Shown here one piece after another: positions 45,445 to 56,841 of a stretch of 64,000 nt of DNA. The stretch is from positions 13,578,001-13,642,000 of the forward strand of contig JBHGNT010000020.1 of the NCBI GenBank assembly GCA_043228905.1. The letters are read 5' to 3'. The DNA comes from Azolla caroliniana (lineage: Eukaryota > Polypodiophyta). A program made the translations under genes and the position numbers. Below the pieces are notes generated by a model, which was given only the letters and a program-made list of their open reading frames with translations, had not been told where the DNA came from and did no database searches. The number at the start of each line of letters is the position of its first letter. Positions within the stretch are counted from its first letter, which is position 1.

Positions 45445-45822
45445 GTGATTTTTTATTTTTTAGCATGTGAATTCCTTCAATGTTATCATTACAAGGATGG
45501 TAACCCACATGATACACCATGCCTACTTGTAGAACACATGCTATTCCTATTAAGACTACATTTGCAAGGATGCCTACTTCATCACAACTATCCTCTAGAA
45601 GCCGACTACTCGTGCCACACCAACTTGCGCAATGAACTCTCCCCACACCATAACTTTACTCACAATGATGCATCCATGCATTGTGCCTCTTTGCACGACT
45701 ACCTATATCACAGATCCTCACATAATGACTGCTCGTACCATGTCTCCTTGCATATTGACTACCGATATTGTGCCTCCTTTTATGATGACTACCCACACCA
45801 AGCCTACTTAATAATGCAATAG
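45445..45822 (+). other. Open frame of 125 codons with His/Tyr/Asp decapeptide repeats
   Basis: The frame includes a degenerate 30-bp tandem repeat (45606-45818, about seven units). It translates into ten-residue units such as DYLYHRSSHN, DCSYHVSLHI and DYRYCASFYD. Unit length keeps the frame. The N-terminal 50 residues look hydrophobic (MIFYFLACEFL...). I recognise no family. It may be a real small secreted/metal-binding-like protein or just a minisatellite in an open frame. Confidence 0.3.
45606..45818 (+). repeat. Degenerate 30-bp minisatellite
   Basis: Units start with 'ctac/ctgc/ctcc' and end 'aatga/attga/gatga': 45639-45668, 45669-45698, 45699-45728, 45729-45758, 45759-45788, 45789-45818, plus an earlier unit from 45606 with 3 extra bases. 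Units are strongly diverged, so the array is old or under coding constraint. Confidence 0.75.
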
Positions 45823-46289
45823 CTCCCATCCACACCAAGTTGTTGACCCCTATTAAAGTGGCACCAACATCTTTAGGGACAAATACACCAATGAAGAAAT
45901 AACAACCACCACAACCATTTCCATGTCCCTACAACTATCGGTACTGTCCAAAGGGGTGCACATGTTGCTCTTTCTTGAGACACATCCTAAAGGTGCCTAC
46001 AACACCAACCTCAATCTAAGACACTCCCCCAACATCCCTCTCTAAATATATGAAATCGCCTCAATCAATTGTCATCCATTGGAAACCTGTTGTGCATTTC
46101 CCCTCTTGAGATCGCCATCCTTGATCCACCAACACCTCATCTCTTGGCCATGGATTTGCCTTCGTTGTAGATGACAAGTGGTTCATAGATCTTCCACCAC
46201 AATCTTAGATCCTCCATTGCTGCCATTGTAGATTGCAAATCTATTGATGTCACTAGAGCATCAAACCTACAAATACCTCATCAATTTAG

Positions 46290-46500
46290 AACTAGGAAAA
46301 ACTTTGAGAACAATGGGCCAAAATGAGTCATCATGGTGGCCAATTTTAGTCTCTTAGCGTCAAAGATTGAGGTTCTTTTGGGATATCTCGATAAGAATTT
46401 CACAAGAGGACTTAACTAAAATCTAGGTTCCATGATGGCACAAAACCCATCTTCTTCATTAAGAAGAAAGATGGTTCTCCTCACCAAGTCTTTGTTTAAG
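46290..46500 (+). pseudogene. Ty3/gypsy RT relic
   Basis: Frame-shifted plus-strand pieces read IEVLLGYLDKNFTRGL and then HDGTKPIFFIKKKDGSPHQV. This is the first RT block of gypsy elements (the usual form is ...[14 protein letters not shown]). No other domain is clear around it. Confidence 0.55.
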
Positions 46501-47003
46501 AATGACCTAGTTTATTTAAAGAATGATCGGGTTCTTAAATGACAAGAATTCTAATGCATTTCAATTTTGTGATGCAACAAGGCAAAGCAAGTGTGCTAAC
46601 TTGACACTCCAATCTAGCATCTCCACCAAGAGAACTTGCTTTTGAAAGTCAAAACAAACTCTCTTGGGTTTGAATCCACCGACAACTAATGATGGCTCAT
46701 GTCTTCAATGCACCCACATGATTGAGTCATCTTGACTCTATCTATACAAACATTTCTTCAAATGTTTTCGCTCAAGATGATGGATATGAGTTTTATTCCA
46801 AATCATGCATCTCATTCAAATTCTAAGAACTCTTGTAAGGATTATGACCACTCCAATGATGATGGCTCATGTCTTCAATACACCCACAAATTTGAGTCTT
46901 ATTGACTCTATCTATACAAACATTTGTACAAATTGTTTACCTTAATGTTGTGGTAACTCTAGAAGCAAGGGTGATGATGAAGACGGGTGGTGCTTCCAGT
47001 TGG

Positions 47004-47014
47004 AAGGGATTCAA
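47004..47014 (-). promoter_or_regulatory. Self-priming-type primer-binding site next to the 47-kb LTR
   Basis: Two bases past the LTR the sense strand reads TTGAATCCCTT, the exact reverse complement of AAGGGATTCAA (47198-47188), the predicted RNA start within the LTR. Position and length match element 2's site, while the sequence differs, so pairing is conserved rather than sequence. Confidence 0.75.
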
Positions 47015-47016
47015 AC

Positions 47017-47435
47017 TGTCACGAACACACCAACCGCGGACTAAGAAGAAACATGGATGATGAGACTGTGAGTGACGAGGCTATGACCGATATGAAATAA
47101 AGAACATGAGAGCATGAAGACAAAGATGAAGAAGGAGACAATATGGCCTAAAATGAGAATACTAGATTGATGTGTCAATGACTGGTGTTGAATCCCTTGA
47201 AAGGGACCAAGGAGGTTACAAGTATTTATACAAGTTCCGAGATTGAATATCTCTAGCATATACCAGTCTAGAATATTTTGACTCTAAAATGTACTACATG
47301 CTAGACTATACAATACTAAACTATTATATACAAATGCATGCTCATATCAAAATGGTTCAACATGATATCTTGTTGATGTGAGGTTGTCGGTTCAATCCTC
47401 ACCAACTATGTATTCTATGTCATTGTGTCGTGACA
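47017..47435 (-). mobile_element. Isolated 5' LTR of a self-priming-type retrotransposon
   Basis: 419 bp, sense strand TGTCACGACAC...GTTCGTGACA, with matching inverted ends TGTCACGA/TCGTGACA. TATAAATA (47230-47223) is 32 nt upstream of the predicted start AAGGGATTCAAC (47198). Only about 75 bp of leader follow, with no gag, so it is truncated. No 5-bp duplication was found. An antisense tRNA-like module (47345-47398) lies near its U3 end. Confidence 0.8.
47345..47398 (+). other. tRNA-like A-box/B-box module inside the 47-kb LTR
   Basis: TATCAAAATGG (47345-47355, one mismatch to the A-box consensus) and GGTTCAATCC (47389-47398, B-box consensus) are 33 nt apart, on the strand antisense to the LTR. 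The arrangement is the same as in element 1's 3' LTR. Confidence 0.5.
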
Positions 47436-47520
47436 AATGTGACCGAGATCAATTTTATTCTAGATCATGCTTCTCATTCAAGACCTAAGAACTCTTATAG
47501 GGATTATTACCACTCCAATT

Positions 47521-48047
47521 GACAATATGGCTTGCTCTTGTAAGTGAATCTTTTGTATGTTGTGAATCACACTTCTCATCCCCCAACACTTGTGGTAGTG
47601 TCATCAAGAGTCCACCTTTAAGATTAACTATAAAATGATGTGGATTGGCAATCAATAATTGTTCTTCTTTACACTTCAATTGGAAAATTGCCCTTAGCAC
47701 TTCATATTGTTTTTTATTGCCCATTTAACATTTACATTTCTCAAATTTGGCAAGTTTTTCTACATTGCTACCTTACGCCCAAATAGTGTTTATTGGCACA
47801 ATTTACATAACCTAACCAAGAATCAAAGATAAAGGTCATTTTTTGTCTTTTTGAGGTATTGGGGATTATATAGTGTTTGGAATACTCACGATGTTACCAT
47901 GTTTAATGACGGTTAATAAAGGAGTATTGATGTGACATTTCTTGCATTTTAGCACCTCAACATGTCCCACAACCCATGTAACAATGGCACTAAATTAGTT
48001 ATCATAACATTGTAGTGTTTTTACACTCAATGAATAAAATTACATGT

Positions 48048-48078
<31 letters not shown>

Positions 48079-49470
48079 ATATGGATGTAGCTCAGTTGGT
48101 GTTTCGAGAAATATTGCCTAACTTAATTTTCTCTATTTTTTTTATAACTAATGGAAGGAGTTTTTTTTGGAAAAAATAAAAAATAAAAATAAAAATAAAA
48201 AATCTCTATTTTTAGGGCTTTACATAATACTTTTGAAACCAGGGTTTTAAACAAAATATATTAGCTTGTTAAGAGGGGATGTTACTCAAATGAAAATATC
48301 CATCATTTTTTTATGTGGAATTCAGTGCCACTATAATCTATTGCATCCTTAAATCAAATTAACAATAGGAGGAACATTTAAATGCAATGGTTATCATTAG
48401 GATTATCAATATCGAATTGACAACCTACGGATCCATGAGACACATTTTTTATCTTTGTGGATAGTGTGTTTGTTATATGGTTTAAACAACATTTTATCCA
48501 TGCTAACCACAAGCATCGAGAAGATTCTCTAAGTTGTGTGCCTAGAGACACATGTGTCTATTTCTAACGAACCCCTATCTTTAATTCTCTAATGTGACAT
48601 AAAGCTGATGCTTTTACATTATGCATTATACCATATAATGTTGGCTTACTATTTGATTTAAATGGATTCCAAATATAATTGGGCTTTGTATATCTATTCT
48701 TTTGTTTTTATTCTAATGCAAATGTTTACCACTTTGGGTCTCCACGATGGAAACAATTATGTCTAACACTAATATTTTTATTCACATTCAAGACCATGTT
48801 ACATGCAAACCTTTTGAGGTCAAATGGACAAACAATGGCAAAAGTTGGTGCTTAATTAAGGTTATGGGCTCCTGACTCCAACACTAGGTTTGATGTTATA
48901 TTCCCCATATAACAAAGTCTTGAAGTTCTTAACAATAATTTCATGAATACAATACCATTACAATCCTATTTGAGATGCTTAAGAAGAGGTATTTACACTT
49001 TTACGTTCGCCATAAAAATGTCTTCAGTGTTTTAGTTTGAGACCATACAAACTAGCAATTTGCTCGGTAAAAATATGTCTTTACAGATTCACTTTCTCAT
49101 AACACTCCCTACAAAAAAAAGGTCTTCGGATTTCCCGCTTGGGCGGTCTTCTCCAAATTTTCAAATTCATTGTCCACAAGAGTCACCTTGAGATTGTACA
49201 CATTGTCTCCGAAAAATATGGCTTTAAAATTTACTCCCCTTATAACCCGAGGCGTTGAAATCTATATTGTTGCCTTCTTAACCCAAGGGTCCAAATATTT
49301 ATGGGCAGAAAAAAGTGATAAACAAGTACAAACTAGATTGAATATTTAGAAGGGCTTTGATTGAAACTTGAAAATTTGATATCAAACGAGAACTTTGTTA
49401 TCAATGCATCATATGTCAACGGATATATTGAAATTAGCAGCCATCCATAATTGGGGTCAACGATCTATTA
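47521..49470. other. Non-coding stretch with GA repeat and tRNA-like fragment
   Basis: A GA run spans 48048-48075. Directly after it, 'ggatgtagctcagttggtg' (48082-48100) matches the 5' arm and A-box of tRNA-Ala/Arg-type genes, but no B-box or acceptor follows, so it is a SINE or tRNA fragment. A-rich simple sequence lies at 48172-48200. No gene was recognised. Confidence 0.5.
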
Positions 49471-49474
49471 ACAT

Positions 49475-49788
49475 TGTTTTCTCTTGTTGATTATCAACTT
49501 GTAAACCATCCCACATCACCTTCAGAAAGGATATCCCAAATATTTGTTTGCAACAATTGTTTGTTGCCCATCTAGTGTGCAATAAAGTGGAAAACTAGAC
49601 ATTTCTAATTGGGTTTTGAAGCCATTTTTAGTGTTTTCTCTTGTTGATTATCAACTTGTAAACCATCCCACATCACCTTCTGAAAGGATATCCCAAATAT
49701 TTGTTTGCAACAATTGTTCGTTGCCCATCTAGTATGCAATAAAGTGGAAAACTAGACATTTCTAATTGGGTTTTGAAGCCATTTTTAG
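49475..49788. repeat. 157-bp tandem duplication
   Basis: Copies 49475-49631 and 49632-49788 differ at only about three positions. No coding content or target duplication was seen. Probably a recent slippage or unequal-crossover product. Confidence 0.95.
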
Positions 49789-50311
49789 TACAAATAAATC
49801 TTTAAATCTAAACAATGAGATAGTGACATGCTATTTGTAAAGTTATTCAATTAACCTAAGGGGCACAATTATACTCAATGACGCAATTTTAAGATTCAAT
49901 TATTAGTCTGTTGATTGATGGATCCTCATATATTGTTTAATTTAGTATTGATTCCATTCTATAATCGATTATGTGTTTATTAACTCTTTATGTAATCTAT
50001 GTTGATATGTGGTACTGTGATACACGGTTATTACCTTTCAAATCCACTCTTACTTAATTGATATTATTTTTTCTACCAAGGTGTACGTGAGAGGTTGTGG
50101 GAAAGGACCAAGGTCAAAAGTGTTCGTGGTAGAATGTTACTCGAAGTGCATATCATCCTCCCAATAAGAATGTTAAGAGTAGGAAGTCAATTGGAACACC
50201 CTTAGGTAGTGTAAGATAGTCTAACCCTATAGTATTGTATTACGTTGTGTCTACTAAGCGTGTTTGTAAATATTGTGGAGAACATAAAAACCACAAATTG
50301 TGTAGATCAAC

Positions 50312-50731
50312 TAGCAATTGGCAACGATTCAGTTTGAGAGGGTCAAAACTGAACCATTAAAATATTTTGAAACCTGAACCGAACCCTTAAAACCGCGGTT
50401 TCATGTTTCGGTTTTGGTTTTCAAGTTAGGTCAAAATTTAAAATTTTTACAATTAAAACATTTCATTATTTTAAAATTTTAAAATTTTAAAGAATTTCCT
50501 AAAATGTGGGAATAAGGCCTAAAAATGAAAAGATTGTTTAAAAACAAATTTTTTTTAAATGTTTTAAAATTTAAAAACCGTTTAACCGTTTAAACCGCAG
50601 TTTCTAACTATTGAAACCAAACCTTTTAAAAAACTTGAACTTGAATCGAACCAAACCGTTTAAACCGTTAAGTCGTTAAACCACGGTTTCGCAGTTCGGT
50701 TCAGTTCAAACCAAACCGTTGCCGACTGTTA
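50312..50731. mobile_element. hAT-like non-autonomous element (420 bp, 8-bp TSD)
   Basis: AGATCAAC flanks the element exactly (50304-50311 and 50732-50739). The ends are inverted repeats of about 27 bp (TAGCAATTGGCAACGATTCA and TAACAGTCGGCAACGGTTTG). Both ends are packed with AACCG/CGGTT subterminal motifs around an AT-rich centre. Eight-base duplication, TA-start termini and subterminal repeats are hAT features. It encodes no transposase. Confidence 0.88.
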
Positions 50732-50739
50732 AGATCAAC

Positions 50740-53430
50740 ATATACAACCAAAACCAATGACGATGGCAAAAAATAGTCGACATCAACAACCAACTAAGCA
50801 TCGAGTTCAACATTTCAATTGTGATATTTGTATCATGAAGAGTATCATTAACCCTTGCAAGCTCAATTGTGCATGTTGTGATTGTGACCATTGAAAGGCA
50901 TAGATAATCATTTTGGAACTTGGGCCATGTAACCGAACCAAATTCTCTTTAACTTGAATTTGCACAAGAAATAATTGTTTGCATTAGCTTCCAATAGTTA
51001 CAATAGAGCCTAGGAGTCAAGTATTTATAAAGTTGTTCTCACTTCATGTGTCAGATATATGAACATATGGGATGTGTTCATATACATAACAATTAATTTG
51101 GTGGCTTCTCATTGCATATGCAAGGATGGGAGATGCTCTAACAAGTGTATGCCACTTTCTTATGTGAATTTCTAACCACATTTTCTAGCTCTTGAACTTG
51201 GAGACCAAACAATTACAAACATTTTGGAATCTATATATCGCCTTCTTTAATTGCAAGATAACTTTTTGTCAGTACAAGTTTAGCTTATGATGTTTTTGGA
51301 AGCCCCATCATAACGAATATTTCTGAAAGAATCGACAAGAAGTTCCTTTAATAATTGCTTATTTTGACCCATTGGAACACATGCATAAACCATTGTTTGG
51401 GGGGTGGGGGGGGCAATGGTTCTAGATAAGCTCCATTCATGGATCATCATGGAACACGTTCGGTAGAAAATTGAGTTTTGGGAATGCGACAACTATTAAG
51501 TCAAGTCTCGTATAACTTGTCTGCCCAATGCTTTCATACCTCTAAATTTGTAACTACATCCTACATCTTTTGTGATTTGGGGTCCATTAAAAACTAATGT
51601 GTTAGGGCACTTTTTAGTAGAAAATGAACAAAAGTTATTTCCTAACTCTGTTTCTAGTTTGGGTTTATCTTTGTGTTGAAAGGGAGTTTAACCTTGGATA
51701 ACAAACAAACCAAAGAAAAGGCAATTCTCCATTTCAATGTTTTATCTTACGCAACGTAAAACCCTAAGCGTTAAACATGATTTCATGTAACCCATTACTA
51801 AGGGAGAGAAAGAGAAGACATAGAAAACGATCTTACCATTACATCACAACCAAGTGAGAGAGAGAAGTAGAGGTACTAACATCTTTGAAGACGCCAACAC
51901 GGCCTATCATACGAAAATAATTTACATCTTATAAGATTTATTTGCTCTCCCTCTTTTAACTGACTTGTTCAAGTAAATACGACAATGACAGGTTAGATTG
52001 AGACTATGCCCTTGGATTCTATGATTCCACATAACATGATGAGTTCCACATAACAATGAGATACTTGGATAACCATCCAAAAGACCACATAACAACCAAA
52101 TAACAAATGTCTTATACACACCTTATTTTTTATTGATCATAGATGACAACTCATTTTTTGCAGACCATTTTGTAATTCCTCGGAAGCATAAATTGGGCAG
52201 TTGATAGCAATGAGAAGTTTGCTCGTGGAAAGTCCTACGAGTTGGACACAAACAATAACAAGTTCAAATATTGCACATTGTCCAAAACAAAAGAGAAAAG
52301 GGTGTATATTCACATCAATTGCATGCCCTAAGCCCCTTTAACCATTGGATTTGTTTTGAGCCATGTGAACTAATTGTCTACGAACATTATCTCTTGTTAC
52401 CTTTGGGCTCGAAAATGAATAGAAGTTATTGAGAAGTTGGCATGTGTCATCTTCATTTCCCTTGTACCTCCTTTGCTTTTTATTTGAGGTAGGTGTGCAT
52501 AATTTATGACTTCTTTAATGCAAATTGAAGGGTAGTGATAAGAATTGAGCTTTAGAACACATTGTAAGAATGCATTGATTTCTCAATGCCACTCATCACA
52601 ACACTTCAGTTTAATGGAGAATCGTCATCACAAAATCCTTTGTCAAGAGAACCTCACGTTAAAAGTGTAAAATCTATGCATTGTCTTCCAAGCTTTTAAA
52701 ATTGATATACTTGGCAAGATTAGTCTCTTGAAAATCACTAAATTCCTGAGGACTTGAATTTCATAAGTGTAACGTATTTTAAGAGCGTATTTTCAAGAGA
52801 AGAATGTATGAATATTCGGTAACCATCATCCATATTTGTTGAAATGGTTTATTTAGCACAATGTCTTCATTATTTTTGCAAATGTGTTTAAAGCGTCATT
52901 CCTCAATCATTCCAAATGAAAAAACTTCATTAAAAGCTCTTAGTGTGTGTTAGAACATAACATTAACCAAATAGAAATCCGTCCACCTTATCTTCCTTTT
53001 TAGAGTAAAAAGTAAAGTAAAATTTTGAGCTTAAAAAATCCAATAGTCTTTATTATTTTTCTCTCTTATTCATTATGATGTAGTACATGGCACTAGAGTT
53101 TCAACAACATTTAAGAGTTTCCTTTCATAATGCTATTAAAACATTTAGTGGGACAATGCTTCTTTTTACAATACTTTTCGCTTTCGCATTCTAGCATTAA
53201 ACATGTCTTGTCCTGCTTTTTGTGTGTGTCTGGAGGGGGGTGATGACATGGCTATGCTTGGTCAAATGAGTACACACACTTATTATCATGAACCTATTGA
53301 GCAATATATACTAAAAGGCTTTGGATATCTATGTGATGATGAAGATATAGTCTTTAGTAGTTCATTGATAGAGCTATAACCTTACACTTAGCTCTTCTAG
53401 ATCTAAATACAAGAGGATGATATAACCAAT
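50740..53430. other. Non-coding stretch upstream of the kinase gene
   Basis: AT-rich, no gene recognised. A G-run (51401-51413) and short direct repeats occur. The last few hundred bases would include the kinase promoter. No clear TATA box was assigned. Confidence 0.45.
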
Positions 53431-53435
53431 CCATC

Positions 53436-55088
53436 ATGGGTCACAATGATGGTTTCCCTATAGAGAGGCATTATCGTGTGGACGAAGTTTCTACCATGTC
53501 TTTTGATGCCTATCAGAGCTATGGAGGGCACAGTAGTGTTGGGTCCAACAATTCCACCACCCCAATGCTCGGTGTTGAGCCTAATAATGATTCTAATCCA
53601 GACTTGATGAGAAATACTAGCAAGAAGTTAAGGCATAGACTTACAGATGATGCCCTCTCGAATGCACTCTTTGATAATGGGTCATGTGTAGAAGGAATTC
53701 GAGGATATGAGAATTGGGTGATTGACCTAAGTAGGTTGACATTGGGCCCGGCTTTTGCGCAAGGTGCCTTTGGTAGGCTCTACAAAGGTACATATGCTTC
53801 CGGAAAGGATGTTGGTGTGAAAATACTTGAACGACCGCCCAATAATCCTCTTCGTGCCCAAATGCTTGAGAATCAATTCTCGAAAGAGGTTGCTATGCTT
53901 GCTACCCTAAAGCACGAGAATGTGGTCCAATTTGTTGGGTATTGTAGAAAGCCCTTGGTGTGGTGTATAGTGACTGAATACGCGAAAGGTGGTTCCTTAA
54001 GAGCTTTCCTTGTCAAACGTCGAGCTATATCTTTGCGACTCTCGATGAAATATGCCCTTGAGATCGCACGTGGAATGGCATATTTGCATAGCTTTGGTGT
54101 CATCCATAGAGATTTGAAGTCGGATAATCTTTTGATGGTTGATAATTCTATAAAGATCGCGGATTTTGGAGCTGCAAGGATTGAATCCCAAGATGAAATT
54201 ATGACCCCGGAAACCGGGACTTATGCTTGGATGGCACCGTAAGTGTCTTTCGCTTCTTTTCCATGACTTTTGGCACAATGCTTGTAATGCACAAGTCACA
54301 TACTCACATAACCATGAGTTAGGTTTGGGGTAAGACCCATTTGCCTATGGATGGTTATGCCCTATACACATTATTATTTGTGCAATATTTTATTATTGTT
54401 CGATCAAGATTAATCTAATCAATTACATTGTTAATATCATGATATAAGTGTAAGTTGAGCTTCTATCTCTCAACATAACAAATTTATGTTGGGATGTGTT
54501 TGAGGTTTTGTGGAACACAGTAATTGTGGATTGTAGTTTATCTATAAGTATGCACATATATGTATTCTATTATGCATAGAAAATATGTTTTGTAATGTGT
54601 ATGAGGTTGCAAATGTATATTATTCGTAGTGTGTCTAGAGAGCATGAACCATCCTAAACCTATTATTAATGTGATGTGTCTAATTTACATGGAATTACAT
54701 ACAATTCGATTTCTAACCTTTGTTTTCGTATATATCTTTAAACAGGGAAATGATTCAGCATCGTCCCTACAACAATAAAATTGATGTTTATAGTTTCGGA
54801 ATAGTTTTATGGGAACTAATCACAGGAAACCTCCCTTTCCAAAACATGACTGGGGTTCAAATGGTATCAGCAGTTTTGAATGGAGTGAGACCAGAGATCC
54901 CGCCAAACATTCCACCCACGCTTGCATACATTATGACACATTGTTGGGATTCGAACCCCGATGTAAGGCCACCTTTTTCAGAAATTATACAATTGTTAGA
55001 GGTTGCTCAAGAGGTGGTCCTTAGAACAGTTGGAACTGCGAAATTCCGAGGATGCGGATGTATAGCTTTGTCTCCTACCCTAGATTAA
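53436..55088 (+). CDS. Raf-like MAPKKK, C7 group (RAF22/RAF28-like), two exons
   Basis: Exons 53436-54238 and 54746-55088, GT-AG intron of 507 bp, giving 381 residues. The intron splits the Pro codon of the MAPE motif. An N-terminal ~95-residue regulatory part precedes [20 protein letters not shown]. Kinase features: glycine loop [11 protein letters not shown] (108-118), catalytic Lys129 in VGVKILERP, the family block [27 protein letters not shown] (224-231), DFG (243-245), [11 protein letters not shown], and [20 protein letters not shown]. The C-terminus [16 protein letters not shown] resembles the RKARFRCCMTQ tail of Arabidopsis At2g24360/At4g31170. Likely a cytosolic Ser/Thr (dual) kinase. 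Oddity: the usual GTYRWMAPE reads GTYAWMAPE, and VAIK reads VGVK. All catalytic residues remain. Confidence 0.9.
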
Positions 55089-55089
55089 T

Positions 55090-55814
55090 ATGCATGTTTG
55101 GTTTTACATGTATATTTTTTCGACAAAAAGCTCCTCTTCGACAAACTCTTTATGACATGGCATCTTTTGAGTACAAAAAGTTTGTAACTTCTTCATATCC
55201 ACAACAAAAGCTTTGTAACATCTTCTTATCCACTGACATTTCATCATAGAAAGGAATTGACAAAACTTAACACTTTTGCGAGTATTATTAACCCACATTA
55301 TGTAGAGGCTAGCGCTCCTAGTGAGACTGATTCCAAAAGGGCTGGCAAACCTAATTATTTAGAATACTGAGGTACCTTTGCTTTTGATTATTACAAAGTA
55401 TGTGATGCATCGGGTATCGAATGAAGTTTAGTTTTGTTATATGATCATGTGCCTTTGAATTGTTCTATTTTGAAGTAAGATTTCAATCTTCAAGAGATGA
55501 TAGCATTTGATAACATGTGTTACCATGGGTATGTTCATAAGGATTTTATCCATTAAGACAGTAACAATATCGAGTATATTCACGCAAAAGAGCACACTTC
55601 CTCCTAGAAAGCAATGTAAATGTATGGGGTTATCCCTCTTAGCGCGGCTCCAATTTGAAGGAATAAAAACAATCCCAATGGCCTCATCATACTTTTCAAA
55701 TAGTTTGATATTACCAAGGCTTTGCAACATATAAAAAAGAGACCATGCACATGCTTTAAGGTAACGAGTACAATGTTCTTGTGGGTGATTGATTCATCTT
55801 TAATTGCCCCTTTT
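55090..55814. other. 3' flank of the kinase gene
   Basis: The likely 3' UTR and intergenic DNA. No coding motif was recognised. Confidence 0.45.
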
Positions 55815-56154
55815 GAGTGTTTAATGCATACATACATGATACTCATCACCCCATTTGAAACAAGTATGCACATTTGATGATCTACTAATGATGATGTTTC
55901 GGGCCTAGGCTATCCAAAGTAAAAAAATAATGTGGTAATTGAGTGTTTAATGCATACATACATGATACTCATCACCCCATTTGAAATAAGTATGCACATT
56001 TGATGATCTACTAATGATGATGTTTCGGGCCTAGGCTATCCAAAGTAAAAAAATAATGTGGTAATTGAGTGTTTAATGCATACATACATGATACTAATCA
56101 CCCCATTTGAAATAAGTATGCACATTTGATGATCTACTAATGATGATGTTTAGG
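55815..56154. repeat. 126-bp tandem repeat, 2.7 copies
   Basis: Copies start at 55815, 55941 and 56067 ('gagtgtttaatgcatacatac...'). The first two are nearly identical and the third is cut at ~56154. It lies between the convergently transcribed kinase and TGA genes. Confidence 0.95.
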
Positions 56155-56841
56155 GCTTACTACATGTTGCACCAACTGTTTCGAACATCGACTGAGCTGT
56201 GTTGTAAGCTTAGGGAATGACCTAATTTAATGATCATGTTTCGATTGCCCAAAGTAAAAACGATAGTGTGGTTAAAAATGTCATTATCCATCATGAATTT
56301 CTAGCATAGGATTGCATTTTACATACCAGGATCAGGGCTAATACAAATCAAACATGGACATCCCACATACACAACATCTAGATAATCCAATAACATTTGG
56401 ATTAGATGGTAAACGAGCAACATTTCAAACTTAACACCATTTACTTCATAAGAATATAAATATAAAGAGATGCTTCTTTCCTCATACCCGAATGATTCCA
56501 ACACTGAAGATTGGTATTACACGACAAAGTGTTCCAAAATACAATATATTACAAAACGTTTCCATTGAGGGTCCTCTCTTTAAAGAGGCAGCGACACAAA
56601 TGCGTCGGGGTAAGTATTACATTTTTCTTCATTCACAAAAAAAGGAATGAAAAGTGTACTAGTAGAATGACTGAAATGTTATGCCGTGCTCTCAAAAACT
56701 ATCTAAAGAACAATTCAGATAGATACACCTTGTCCTAAAGTAGGCCATCTACAACCTTTTGAATCCATTTGGATATATCATCAAAAAATGTCATTCATCT
56801 TGCGATAACTACTAATGATGCATCTATGCATTAACAAGAGG
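56155..56841. other. Intergenic DNA between kinase and TGA gene 3' ends
   Basis: No gene recognised. The part next to 56841 would be the TGA 3' UTR. Confidence 0.45.

Larger units (their letters stand above)
46691..47520. repeat. Diverged ~166-bp direct repeats, second copy split by an LTR
   Basis: Copy 1 is 46691-46856 ('gatggctcatgtcttcaat...ccactccaat'). Copy 2 starts at 46857 and its second half reappears at ~47444-47518 ('gatcaattttattct...ccactccaatt'), after the 47-kb LTR and ~75 bp of leader. So the LTR fragment was inserted into the second copy. Confidence 0.65.

Noticed and set aside
48082-48100. Candidate tRNA gene (GTAGCTCAGTTGGT)
   Set aside because: Only the 5' arm and A-box are present. 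No anticodon arm, T-arm or acceptor can be placed downstream.
50250-50300. Cys/His cluster CKYCGEHKNHKLC on the plus strand
   Set aside because: Spacing does not fit a standard zinc knuckle and the surrounding frame is not supported by other motifs.
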